From Nocardioides jensenii JCM 1364 = NBRC 14755 (GTDB taxonomy: Bacteria > Actinomycetota > Actinomycetes > Propionibacteriales > Nocardioidaceae): 36,285 bases of DNA. Made by a program: the position numbers and the translations under genes. Shown in pieces: positions 1-7,417 of this stretch; position 1 is the stretch's first letter; each line of letters opens with the position of its first letter. Under the pieces are notes generated by a model, which was not told the DNA's origin, made no database searches, and worked only from the letters and a program-made list of their open reading frames with translations. Location of the stretch: contig NZ_BCRJ01000114.1 in the NCBI RefSeq assembly GCF_001552535.1, positions 1-36,285 on the forward strand, given 5' to 3'.

Positions 1-35
1 CACTCGCCGGGCCGTCACGCCGTACCAGGTTCAGC

Positions 36-929
36 TCATCGCACGCGGAACTTCACGACCTTCGCCGAACCCTTGAGGTTGCGGTTGCCGAGGTAGGTCG
101 ACTGGAGCGAGTAGGCGCCGCGGGCCTTGACCCGGGTGAAGGTGCTGCGCGCCACTCCGCGACTGTTGACCTTGGCGGTGAGGCGCTTGACGACCTTGGT
201 GCCCTTCTTCAGCACGAATCGAACGCTGCCGGTGGCCCGATTGCCGTAGGCACCCTTGACGGTCGCGGTGGCGATCGCGCGCTTGCGGGCCTTGCTGTAG
301 GCCACCGTCGCCCGGGTGGTGCTGGCCGCCTTGACCACCTTGACCGTGTCGACCGAGGCATCCTGGTCGGGCTGCAGGGTGCAGGCGACGTCGATCTCGG
401 ACATGAGGTCAGCCGGACTGCCGTCCGCCTTCTTCAGCACCAGGTGCGACGTGAACGACGATGCGGCCATCTTGATCGTCGTACCCGCGTTGCCCGCCTT
501 GATCGCGGCACCATTGCCAGATGCTGCGACCGGCAGCGCCCCCGAGGGGATCGTCGTCTTCGGGATGGTCATGGAGACCGTCTTGGTGGCGCCGTTGACC
601 AACGTGCTCACCTGGGCGCTCCCCTCGGCAGTGGTGGCCTTCAGCGTGCCGGTGATCACCGACGCGACGTCCGCGGGGATGGTCACTGTCGCGGTCACCC
701 TCGGCACGAAGGACTTGCCCGCTGGCACGGTGGCCGGCGAGTTCGTGTCCGAGGAGACGATGAACGTCTTGTCACCGAGAAGGGGGACGCCGCAGGTGTA
801 GTTCAGGTCCGCGCTCTGGGCCTGTGCCGCCGGTGCGACGACGAGGACCGAGAGACCGGCGGTGGCGACGGCCACAGCACTGGCCGCAGCGACCTTGCGG
901 AACCCGATTTTTGGCAGAGCAATAGACAT
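36..929 (-). CDS. Secreted protein with DUF6801-like N-terminal domain and C-terminal Ig-like repeat
   Basis: Predicted exported protein of 297 residues. It has a classical signal peptide: a basic start (K7, R11, K12), a long Ala/Val core, and a likely cut after A-Q-A near residue 37. The mature part opens with L-N-Y-T-C-G-V-P-L-L-G, which resembles actinobacterial secreted proteins of the DUF6801 type (from memory, not searched), with a second Cys near residue 184. The last 80 residues are Lys/Arg-rich and read like one bacterial Ig-like domain (pattern V-R-F-V...G-V-A-R...Y-L-G-N). The ATG at 929 was chosen over the in-frame ATG at 995 because GGAGGG lies 7-12 nt upstream and the signal peptide then starts properly. 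It probably sits on the cell surface or is released. No enzymatic motif was seen. Confidence 0.8.
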   Translation of the reverse strand: MSIALPKIGFRKVAAASAVAVATAGLSVLVVAPAAQAQSADLNYTCGVPLLGDKTFIVSSDTNSPATVPAGKSFVPRVTATVTIPADVASVITGTLKATTAEGSAQVSTLVNGATKTVSMTIPKTTIPSGALPVAASGNGAAIKAGNAGTTIKMAASSFTSHLVLKKADGSPADLMSEIDVACTLQPDQDASVDTVKVVKAASTTRATVAYSKARKRAIATATVKGAYGNRATGSVRFVLKKGTKVVKRLTAKVNSRGVARSTFTRVKARGAYSLQSTYLGNRNLKGSAKVVKFRVR

Positions 930-942
930 GTGTGTTCCCTCC

Positions 943-985
943 ACAGCTTTCGCTGTCCGCGCGCCGTCACTCCCCTCCGGAGTGA
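943..985 (-). promoter_or_regulatory. Short 5' leader with two hairpins, the second abutting the Shine-Dalgarno site
   Basis: Two small stems lie in the predicted leader of the secreted-protein gene. The first has 7-bp arms at 967-973 and 979-985 with a 5-nt loop. The second has 5-bp arms at 943-947 and 952-956 closed by a GAAA loop on the transcribed strand, and it touches the GGAGGG ribosome-binding site (937-942). This could tune translation or RNA stability. It does not match any riboswitch class I recognise. Confidence 0.35.
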
Positions 986-1004
986 TGATCGACACGCACT
1001 GGGA

Positions 1005-1010
1005 ACCCTA
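1005..1010 (-). promoter_or_regulatory. -10 element TAGGGT for the secreted-protein gene
   Basis: TAGGGT on the minus strand, about 75 nt before the ATG at 929. It fits the actinobacterial TANNNT -10 consensus and would start transcription near 998, giving a leader of about 70 nt. No good -35 is visible (TCACTT at 17-nt spacing), and the palindrome at 1035-1070 lies directly upstream. Confidence 0.45.
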
Positions 1011-1034
1011 GACACGTTGCTGCGCAAAAGTGAC

Positions 1035-1070
1035 CCGCCAGTAGCGTGACCTGGGTCACGCTACTGGCGG
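1035..1070. repeat. 36-bp near-perfect palindrome (two 17-bp arms, 2-nt centre)
   Basis: Arms 1035-1051 and 1054-1070 are exact reverse complements around a 2-nt centre. The palindrome lies between the stop of the two-helix membrane protein (1088) and the promoter of the secreted-protein gene. On the minus strand it is followed after 5 nt by TTTT, so it can act as a terminator for the upstream gene. Its core also reads GTGA-N6-TCAC, the core of CRP/GlxR operators, centred about 54 bp before the predicted start site of the next gene. Terminator is the simpler reading. Confidence 0.6.
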
Positions 1071-1087
1071 CTCGCCGAACGACATGC

Positions 1088-1480
1088 TCAGGGACGGATC
1101 ACCTTGTCGAGCACGCGACCGATGACCAGCCACACCACGGCCCCGATGCCCCAGTTGAAGAGCGCGTTCTTGATCTCCGCGTTCTTGCCGCTGAACTCCT
1201 TGATGCCGTTCTCCAGGCTGAAGATGCCGAGGTCGAGGCGGCCGGCCCAGTCACGCACGAACTCGACCAGACCGTTGTCGGCATTGGCCTTGAGCGCATA
1301 GGTGAGCGCGCCGAGCGCCAGGATCAGCGCGAAGAGGGCACAGAGGATCCAGACCACCTGCGCGATCCGGGCTCGCACCGAACCGAGGCTGATCTCGATC
1401 GGCGCCTTGCGCCCGGCCCCTGCCTTCGCAGTCGACTCGTCGTCGGTCTTGCCCTTGGTCTTGTCCTGATTGTCGGCCAC
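1088..1480 (-). CDS. Small two-helix membrane protein, function unknown
   Basis: Hypothetical protein of 130 residues. It has a charged, Lys/Asp-rich N-terminal tail of about 40 residues, a hydrophobic helix (V-V-W-I-L-C-A-L-F-A-L-I-L-A...), an amphipathic middle part, and a second hydrophobic helix near the C-terminus (W-G-I-G-A-V-V-W-L-V-I-G). The tail ends in a short basic segment. The GTG at 1480 was preferred because AGGGA lies just upstream; an in-frame TTG at 1525 has no ribosome-binding site. It lies 64 bp downstream of the enoyl-CoA hydratase on the same strand and may be cotranscribed. I do not recognise the family. An integral membrane location is the only firm inference. Confidence 0.7.
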   Translation of the reverse strand: MADNQDKTKGKTDDESTAKAGAGRKAPIEISLGSVRARIAQVVWILCALFALILALGALTYALKANADNGLVEFVRDWAGRLDLGIFSLENGIKEFSGKNAEIKNALFNWGIGAVVWLVIGRVLDKVIRP

Positions 1481-1544
1481 TACCGATCCCTTCACTCGAT
1501 GCTCAACACGCGCTGTCAACAACAACGCGACGAAGCGACAGGAG

Positions 1545-2348
1545 TCACGCGCCGCGGAACTCTGCCTTGCCGGGGCCGTTCTCGACGAACGACTTCATGC
1601 CGATGCTGCGGTCCTCGGTGGCGAACAGCGCCGCGAACTGGACCCGCTCGATCTCCAGACCGGTCTCGAGATCCACCTCGAGGCCTCGGTCGATCGACTC
1701 CTTGGCGGCGCGGACGGCGTACGACGCTGCGCCGACGAACTGCGAGGCCCACTTCACGGCCTCGGCGTAGACCTCGTCGGCCGGCACGACCCGGTCCACC
1801 AGCCCGATCGCCAGTGCCTCGTCGGCCTTCACGAAACGGCCGGAGAAGATGATGTCCTTGGCCTTGCTCGGGCCGACCAGTCGGGTCAGCCGCTGGGTGC
1901 CACCGGCACCGGGGATGATGCCGAGCAGGATCTCGGGCTGACCCAGCGTGGCGTTGTCGGCGGCGATGCGGATGTCGGCACACATGGCCAGCTCGCACCC
2001 CCCTCCGAGGGCATAGCCGGTGACCGCCGCGACGACCGGCTTGGGGATCTTGGCGACCGCGGTGAACGCCGACTGGAGGCCGGCGGAGCGGTCCACCATC
2101 TCGGTGTAGGACATGTCGGCCATCTCCTTCACGTCGGCGCCGGCCGCGAAGACCCGCTCGCCGCCGTAGACGACGACGGCCTTGACGTCGGCGCGGGCCG
2201 CAGCCTCGGTCGCGGCGGCCCGGATCTCCTCCTGGACCTGCTCGCTCAGCGCGTTCATCTTGGGACGGTCGAGACGGATCGTGCCGACGCCGTCGGAGAC
2301 CTCGAGCCGGACGAACTCGCCGGCGGCTGGGGTGTCAGTGGTGCCCAT
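1545..2348 (-). CDS. Enoyl-CoA hydratase/isomerase (crotonase family)
   Basis: Cytosolic crotonase-fold enzyme of 267 residues, expected to add water across trans-2-enoyl-CoA in fatty-acid beta-oxidation (EC 4.2.1.17 type). The oxyanion-hole segment G-G-G-C-E-L-A-M is at 115-122, and both catalytic acids of true hydratases are present: E119 in C-E-L and E139 in G-Q-P-E-I, 20 residues apart as in rat mitochondrial hydratase. The segment I-P-G-A-G-G-T-Q-R-L follows at 145-154. Length is normal for the family. The ATG at 2348 has AGGAG about 11 nt upstream; the reading frame continues further upstream but without family homology. It diverges from glgX, sharing a 65-bp intergenic region. The exact substrate chain length cannot be read from sequence. 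Confidence 0.9.
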   Translation of the reverse strand: MGTTDTPAAGEFVRLEVSDGVGTIRLDRPKMNALSEQVQEEIRAAATEAAARADVKAVVVYGGERVFAAGADVKEMADMSYTEMVDRSAGLQSAFTAVAKIPKPVVAAVTGYALGGGCELAMCADIRIAADNATLGQPEILLGIIPGAGGTQRLTRLVGPSKAKDIIFSGRFVKADEALAIGLVDRVVPADEVYAEAVKWASQFVGAASYAVRAAKESIDRGLEVDLETGLEIERVQFAALFATEDRSIGMKSFVENGPGKAEFRGA

Positions 2349-2388
2349 CGCGGTTGCAACTCCTGGTGTGGTTCGGGTGTCTGTCGTG

Positions 2389-2394
2389 ACTCTA
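2389..2394 (-). promoter_or_regulatory. -10 element TAGAGT for the enoyl-CoA hydratase
   Basis: TAGAGT on the minus strand in the 65-bp divergent region between the hydratase and glgX. It predicts transcription from about 2382 and a leader of about 34 nt with AGGAG before the ATG. No comparable element is obvious for glgX on the other strand. Confidence 0.4.
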
Positions 2395-2413
2395 GTGGGC
2401 GGGGTCGTGGACA

Positions 2414-4588
2414 ATGTCGCGGGTGACTCCCGGAATCTGGTCCCACCCAGGACAACACTCAGCCATCTGGCCCGGGCGCAACTACCCACTCGGCTCCACG
2501 TGGTCGGAGGAGGCGACGAACTTCGCGGTCCACGCACCGGCAGCGACCGGTGTGACCGTCTGCCTCTTCGACGAGCACGGCGGCGAGAAGCGCCACCAGC
2601 TCACCGAGCAGTCGCTGGGGATCTGGCACGGCGCCATCCCCGGGGTTGCCCTCGGCACCACCTACGGCTATCGCGTCGACGGGCCCTGGCAACCCGACCA
2701 GGGGCTGCGCTTCAATCCGGCCAAGCTGCTGCTGGACCCCTCTGCCCGGGCCATCTCGGGAACGATCACCGACGACCCGGCGATCTATGCGCACCAGCTC
2801 GAGGAGCCCGAGCACCGCAACGACACCGACTCCTCGCCGTACGTCCCCCGCAGTGTCGTCGTCGACGACACCTTCGACTGGGGTGCCGACGCTCCCCTGC
2901 GCCGCCGGTGGCGTGACACGGTGATCTACGAGATGCACGTGAAGGGCATGACCGCGCTCCACGACCGGGTTCCCGAGGAGCTGCGCGGCACGTACGCCGG
3001 CCTGGCCACACCGGCGGTGACCGACTACCTCAACGATCTCGGCGTCACGGCAGTCGAGCTGCTGCCGATCCACCAGTTCGTCTCCGAGCCGCGACTGCTG
3101 GAGAACGACCAGGTCAACTACTGGGGCTACAACACGATCGGCTACTTCGCCCCGCACAACGCCTACTCCTCCGCGGGCGACCGAGGCCAGCAGGTCAGTG
3201 AGTTCAAAGCGATGGTCAAGGCCTTCCACGACGCGGGACTCGAGGTGATCCTCGACGTGGTCTACAACCACACCGCGGAGGGCGGCGCACTCGGGCCCAG
3301 CCTGTCGTTCCGGGGACTCGACGATCGCGGCTTCTACCAGCGGGTGCTGCCCACCCCCACCGACGACGACAGCCGCCCGCCGTTCGACGACACCTACTGG
3401 GACGTCACCGGTTGCGGCAACACCGTCGACGCGTCGAACCCCCCGGTGCTGCGCCTGATCCTCGACTCCCTGCGCTACTGGGTCACCGAGATGCACGTCG
3501 ACGGCTTCCGCTTCGACCTCGCCTCCGCCCTGACCCGGGTGCGCCAGGAGGTCGACATGGACTGCCACCTGCTCACCGCGATCGGTCAGGACCCGATCCT
3601 GCGGCACGTGAAGCTGATCGCCGAACCCTGGGACGCCTCGATGGACGGCTACCGGGTCGGTGAGTTCCCGCCGCCGTGGGTCGAGTGGAACGACCAGTAC
3701 CGCGACACCATCCGCGACTTCTGGCGCGGCCACTCCTCAGGCATCCGCACCGTGGCGACCCGACTGGCCGGCTCCTCGGACCTGTACGCCGACGACGGCC
3801 GGTCGCCGTACTCCACAGTGAACTTCGTGACCGCACACGACGGGTTCACCCTGCGCGACCTGGTCACCTACGACCACAAGCACAACGAGTCCAACGGCGA
3901 GGACAACCGCGACGGCACCGACAACAACCGGTCCTGGAACCACGGCGTGGAGGGCGAGACCGACGACGCCGACATCGTCGGCCTGCGTCGCAGGCAGGCG
4001 GCCAACCTGATGGCCACGTTGTGCCTGTCGAACGGCGTACCCATGCTGACCGCCGGCGACGAGCGGGGCCGCACCCAGGGCGGCAACAACAACGCCTACA
4101 GCCACGACGACGAGACGTCCTGGATCGACTGGCGTCCCGACGACGCCTGGCTGGACGTCTACGAGATCACGAAGACCGCGCTGCGGTTGCGCCGCGAGCA
4201 CCCGGCGCTGCGGCAGCGGCACTGGTTCGAGGGGCGGCCGGCGATCCAGGACGGCCCCAAGGACTTGGCCTGGCTGCACCCGTCGGGCCGCGAGATGTCG
4301 GCCGACGACTGGTTCGACGAGTCGCTCGCGATCGTGGGCATGTTCGTCTCGGGTGCACCGTTGCGCTCGCCGGGACCGCGCGGCGAGCAGCAGGTCGACA
4401 AGTCGTTCATGATCTGGCTCAATGCCGCCGATGGTGCGGCGGCACTCACCCTTCCCGAGAACGCATGGGTCCAGGCCGGTGAGGTCGTCCTCTCCACCGA
4501 TCCGGCCCACGTGCCCGGCAACGCCGTGAAGGCCGGCGACGAGGTGGAGCTGGCAGCGCGCTCCGTGCTCGTGCTGCGCCAGACATGA
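2414..4588 (+). CDS. glgX: Glycogen debranching enzyme GlgX
   Basis: GH13 isoamylase-type debranching enzyme of 724 residues, acting in the cytosol on alpha-1,6 branches of glycogen limit dextrins trimmed by phosphorylase. An N-terminal CBM48-like beta domain (about 15-110) precedes the (beta/alpha)8 barrel. The GH13 regions are D-V-V-Y-N-H near 280, F-R-F-D-L with nucleophile D368, A-E-P-W-D with acid/base E404, and T-A-H-D-G with D476. Length matches bacterial GlgX. The ATG at 2414 is followed at once by N-terminal sequence typical of the family, although the ribosome-binding site is weak. Its stop overlaps the start of the channel-like gene (ATGA at 4585-4588), so the two are likely translationally coupled. 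Together with GlgP it forms the degradative arm of the alpha-glucan block in this window. Confidence 0.95.
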   Translation: MSRVTPGIWSHPGQHSAIWPGRNYPLGSTWSEEATNFAVHAPAATGVTVCLFDEHGGEKRHQLTEQSLGIWHGAIPGVALGTTYGYRVDGPWQPDQGLRFNPAKLLLDPSARAISGTITDDPAIYAHQLEEPEHRNDTDSSPYVPRSVVVDDTFDWGADAPLRRRWRDTVIYEMHVKGMTALHDRVPEELRGTYAGLATPAVTDYLNDLGVTAVELLPIHQFVSEPRLLENDQVNYWGYNTIGYFAPHNAYSSAGDRGQQVSEFKAMVKAFHDAGLEVILDVVYNHTAEGGALGPSLSFRGLDDRGFYQRVLPTPTDDDSRPPFDDTYWDVTGCGNTVDASNPPVLRLILDSLRYWVTEMHVDGFRFDLASALTRVRQEVDMDCHLLTAIGQDPILRHVKLIAEPWDASMDGYRVGEFPPPWVEWNDQYRDTIRDFWRGHSSGIRTVATRLAGSSDLYADDGRSPYSTVNFVTAHDGFTLRDLVTYDHKHNESNGEDNRDGTDNNRSWNHGVEGETDDADIVGLRRRQAANLMATLCLSNGVPMLTAGDERGRTQGGNNNAYSHDDETSWIDWRPDDAWLDVYEITKTALRLRREHPALRQRHWFEGRPAIQDGPKDLAWLHPSGREMSADDWFDESLAIVGMFVSGAPLRSPGPRGEQQVDKSFMIWLNAADGAAALTLPENAWVQAGEVVLSTDPAHVPGNAVKAGDEVELAARSVLVLRQT

Positions 4589-5376
4589 TCGGCACCACGC
4601 CACAGCCGCCGGCGACGAGCTCGTGGTTCCGCACCGTGCGGGCTCATCCCTCGGCGGTGCTGCTCGTCGTGCAGCTGCTGGGCATCATCGTCTACCCGTT
4701 CCTGGGGTCCGCGCCGGTGGGGCGGGCGGTGTTCAGCACGTTTGCCCTGGTGGTGCTGGTGATCGCCGTGATGGCGATCCGGCTCACCCCGGCGCTGAGC
4801 TGGGTGGCTGCCCTGATCGGCGTGCCGGTGGTGGTGCTGACCATCTGCGAGGCGGCACTGCCCGACAACACCGACATCGCCCTCTGGTCGGCGGTCTTCC
4901 ATGCGGTGTTCTACTTCTACACCGCCTACGCGTTGATCCGATACATGTTCAGCGACAACGTGGTCACCACCGATGAGGTGTTCGCGACGGGCGCCACCTT
5001 CACCGTGCTCGCGTGGGCCTTCGCCTACGTGTACGCCGCCACGCAGCTGGTCTGGCCCGACTCCTTCAACGCCGCCGTCAACACCGCCGATCCGCGCTCA
5101 TGGACCGAGCTGCTCTTCCTCTCGGTGACCACGCTGACCAGCACCGGTCTGTCCGACATCGCACCGATCCGGCCACACGCCCGCTCGTTCGTGATGATCG
5201 AGCAGATCGCCGGGATGCTCTACCTCGCGCTGGTGGTGGCCCGCATCATGGCGCTGCTGTCGGCCCGCGCCGCCCGGCTGGGCGTCTCGCACGAGGAGCT
5301 TCGCGCCGAGGCATCGATCCTGGACCCGAGCGACGACCCGACCGGGGGCTCGGAGCCCGACGGGGCGCCGTCCTGA
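4585..5376 (+). CDS. Six-helix channel-like membrane protein with a degenerate K+ selectivity filter
   Basis: Integral membrane protein of 263 residues with about six hydrophobic helices. Between the last two is a pore-loop-like segment, L-F-L-S-V-T-T-L-T-S-T-G-L-S-D (about 177-191), characteristic of two-pore-helix (Ion_trans_2) potassium channel modules. Aligned to the canonical T-T-V-G-Y-G-D filter, the residues are T185, S186, T187, G188, L189, S190 and D191. The first Gly and final Asp remain, but Tyr and the second Gly are replaced by Leu and Ser. The C-terminal 40 residues are hydrophilic and acidic. The start codon overlaps the glgX stop as ATGA. It may be a non-selective or altered ion channel, or a pore-loop relic with another role. 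A link to glycogen turnover is only suggested by the overlap. Confidence 0.75.
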   Translation: MIGTTPQPPATSSWFRTVRAHPSAVLLVVQLLGIIVYPFLGSAPVGRAVFSTFALVVLVIAVMAIRLTPALSWVAALIGVPVVVLTICEAALPDNTDIALWSAVFHAVFYFYTAYALIRYMFSDNVVTTDEVFATGATFTVLAWAFAYVYAATQLVWPDSFNAAVNTADPRSWTELLFLSVTTLTSTGLSDIAPIRPHARSFVMIEQIAGMLYLALVVARIMALLSARAARLGVSHEELRAEASILDPSDDPTGGSEPDGAPS

Positions 5377-5379
5377 ACC

Positions 5380-5615
5380 GCCCCGTGGCGTGTCACCTGA
5401 CCGTGAGGCTCCGGCGACGGCGATGCCCACGACTTCGTCGACGAGCTCGTCAGGGGCCGGTGACTCTGCCATTCGGTAGAGGAAGGCGGCGTCGACCTCG
5501 ATGTCGATCAGCCCGAGACCGGGCGCGGCGTCGATCACCTTCTCGAGCAGGGACCGGTGTTGACCTCGGCGTGCGCGAGGCTCATCCGGTGGGTGCTCAT
5601 GTACTCGGAGCACCC
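5380..5615 (-). pseudogene. Remnant of a DUF2652-like (cyclase-fold) gene, truncated and frameshifted
   Basis: This 240-bp stretch has no intact gene, but the minus strand encodes recognisable protein in two frames. From about 5615 it reads G-C-S-E-Y-M-S-T-H-R-M-S-L-A-H-A-E-V-N-T-G, abridged here across a 21-residue segment ending near 5551. The next frame then reads L-L-E-K-V-I-D-A-A-P-G-L followed by E-V-D-A-A-F-L-Y-R. One base lost near 5550 restores a continuous N-T-G-R-L-L-E-K-V-I-D. The pattern recalls DUF2652-type proteins with a class III cyclase-like fold (from memory), whose usual motifs are G-Y-T-E-Y and E-G-D-A-A-F. The N-terminus and most of the C-terminus are missing. The fragment starts right after the stop of the MFS-cNMP gene and in the same frame. 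Confidence 0.55.
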
Positions 5616-7307
5616 TCAAGGAGTTGGTGACGGATCGGCAGGCGGATCCTTCGGGGTGAACCGGTCCAGCATGCCTTCGACGCCCACAGCGGCCTCCCGG
5701 GCGCTGGGCGTGAACCCGAGAACGACGGGAAGAAAGCGGTCCGAGAGCAGGCCCCGCAACCGGACGTCGGTCGTGGCCACCACCGTCGCGGTGCGAGGCG
5801 TGCGCCGCAACAGGGCGATCTCCCCGAATCCTTCACCCGGGCCGAGGGTGGCCACCACCGCTCCGTCACCGACCACCTGGACCTCGCCGGCCTCGATCAC
5901 GTAGTACCTGTCCCCCAGATCACCCTGCGAGAACACCATGTGGCCCGCTGACACCTCGAGATGCTCCAGCCCTCGGGCCAGCTGCTCGACGGAGGGCAGC
6001 GGCAGCGTGCGCAGCATCGGGACTCGCTGGAGGAGCCCGACATCGTTGTCGTGCACTCCCACCGTGCGGTCCAGGAGGCGCAGCCGACGCCACGCGATCA
6101 CCGCCAGGACCGGGCAGATGACGCCGATGCCGACCAGCGCGGAGCGCGGGCCGGACATCGTGACGACCCAGGACGCGGCGACGGCGCCGATCCCGATGAA
6201 GACCGCGACCAGGCTCTCCAGGACCCCGAAGACCCTGGCAAGAACCTCGTCGGGCGCCAGCCGACCGAGCAGGGTGAAGCCCGCGACGTCGATCAACGCG
6301 TTGCCGACGCCGACGAAGGCCAGGAAGAAGAGGGCCGCACCCTCCCGCGGGACGGCCCCGACGAGCGCGAGAGGGAGCCCCCACAGCGCGACGCCCACCG
6401 CGAACCAGGCGCCGAGCCGGCGAGTGCCGACCAGCAACGACGCGGCGAGCGAGCCGAGCACGGCACCCACGCCGACGGCCGCCATCAACGTGCCGACCCC
6501 GGAGTCCCCTGTGCCGAGCAGCTCGAGGGGAACCACGACGGAGAGGACGGTCAACGCGCCCCGGGTGAAGGACTGGGCAGCGGCGAGACCGAGGATCAGG
6601 GCCAGGTCAGCGTTCCGGAGCACCGCACGCACCCCTTCAGCGGCCTCCCGCACGAGCCGCGGCCGGGCCGCTGACGAGGGCCGGGGCGGGGCGTCGTACG
6701 ACAGCCGGAGCAGGAGCCCGGCGGCCCACAGGGACGAGGCTGCCGCCACCGCGAACACCACGGCCACGTCGGTGAGCTCGAGCAGCACCGCCGCCAGGAG
6801 CGGGCCCACCAGCGTGGCGGCGGAGTCGAGGAAGCCTCGGACCACGTTGGCACTGGCCAGCTCGTGCCCGGTGTGGCACAACGAGGGCAGCAACGCGGAG
6901 TGTGCCGGCCGGAACAGGGTCGCGGCGATCGTCGAGAGCACGGCCAGGGCATAGATCACGAGGGGTGGGCCGGCGAGCGCCGCGACGACTGCCGCGGCGG
7001 CGGTCGCGACTCCCCGCACCGTCGAGACCACGATCAGGACCCGTTCGCGCCGTCCGCGATCGGCGAGCGGCGACAACAGCGGGGCGATGAGCGCGGACGG
7101 TGCCATCCGCAGGAGCCCGACCAGTCCCACCGCGGTGGCGCCACCGTCGCGGTAGGCGACGATGCCGAGCGCCACGGTGAAGGCCCACTCGGCGGTCCAG
7201 GCACCCAGGAAGCTCAGCTGGGCGCGGCGCAGGTCGGGGTTGCGGGCGTTGCTGGTGAACGCGGCCGCGGCCCCGGCCAGCCGATTGCGACCGGCAGCCT
7301 CCCTCAT
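5616..7307 (-). CDS. MFS transporter fused to a C-terminal cyclic-nucleotide-binding domain
   Basis: Protein of 563 residues. Residues about 20-420 form a major-facilitator membrane domain with 10-12 hydrophobic helices, with a basic cytoplasmic loop near residue 80 (L-A-D-R-G-R-R-E-R) typical of the loop between helices 2 and 3. Residues about 440-550 form a cNMP-binding domain: a beta-roll with V-F-S-Q-G-D, then the phosphate-binding cassette G-F-G-E-I-A-L-L...P-R-T-A-T-V with the conserved Glu and Arg. This suggests transport gated or tuned by cAMP/cGMP, although CRP-like domains can bind other ligands. The closest MFS style is the EntS/MFS_3 exporter group. The ATG at 7307 is preceded by TAGAGT only 6 nt away, suggesting a leaderless transcript. 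It lies 110 bp downstream of glgP on the same strand. Substrate unknown. Confidence 0.85.
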   Translation of the reverse strand: MREAAGRNRLAGAAAAFTSNARNPDLRRAQLSFLGAWTAEWAFTVALGIVAYRDGGATAVGLVGLLRMAPSALIAPLLSPLADRGRRERVLIVVSTVRGVATAAAAVVAALAGPPLVIYALAVLSTIAATLFRPAHSALLPSLCHTGHELASANVVRGFLDSAATLVGPLLAAVLLELTDVAVVFAVAAASSLWAAGLLLRLSYDAPPRPSSAARPRLVREAAEGVRAVLRNADLALILGLAAAQSFTRGALTVLSVVVPLELLGTGDSGVGTLMAAVGVGAVLGSLAASLLVGTRRLGAWFAVGVALWGLPLALVGAVPREGAALFFLAFVGVGNALIDVAGFTLLGRLAPDEVLARVFGVLESLVAVFIGIGAVAASWVVTMSGPRSALVGIGVICPVLAVIAWRRLRLLDRTVGVHDNDVGLLQRVPMLRTLPLPSVEQLARGLEHLEVSAGHMVFSQGDLGDRYYVIEAGEVQVVGDGAVVATLGPGEGFGEIALLRRTPRTATVVATTDVRLRGLLSDRFLPVVLGFTPSAREAAVGVEGMLDRFTPKDPPADPSPTP

Positions 7308-7313
7308 GCACGG

Positions 7314-7319
7314 ACTCTA
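7314..7319 (-). promoter_or_regulatory. Leaderless-type -10 element TAGAGT for the MFS-cNMP gene
   Basis: TAGAGT on the minus strand ends 6 nt before the ATG at 7307. That places the transcription start at or next to the start codon, and no ribosome-binding site is visible. This fits a promoter internal to the glgP-MFS gene pair. Confidence 0.45.
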
Positions 7320-7417
7320 GTGCGCGATCGGCTTCGTCGCCGGCGTTGCCGAAAGTCTCGGTGAATCGGGTGGGATCTCGTGCAGCGGCCACCTGCTCAG
7401 CGCAGGGTACGGCGAGC

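Noticed and set aside
930..1004. Riboswitch in the leader of the secreted protein (for example a c-di-AMP ydaO type)
   Set aside because: The leader is only about 70 nt, holds two simple stems and shows none of the conserved junction sequences of known classes.
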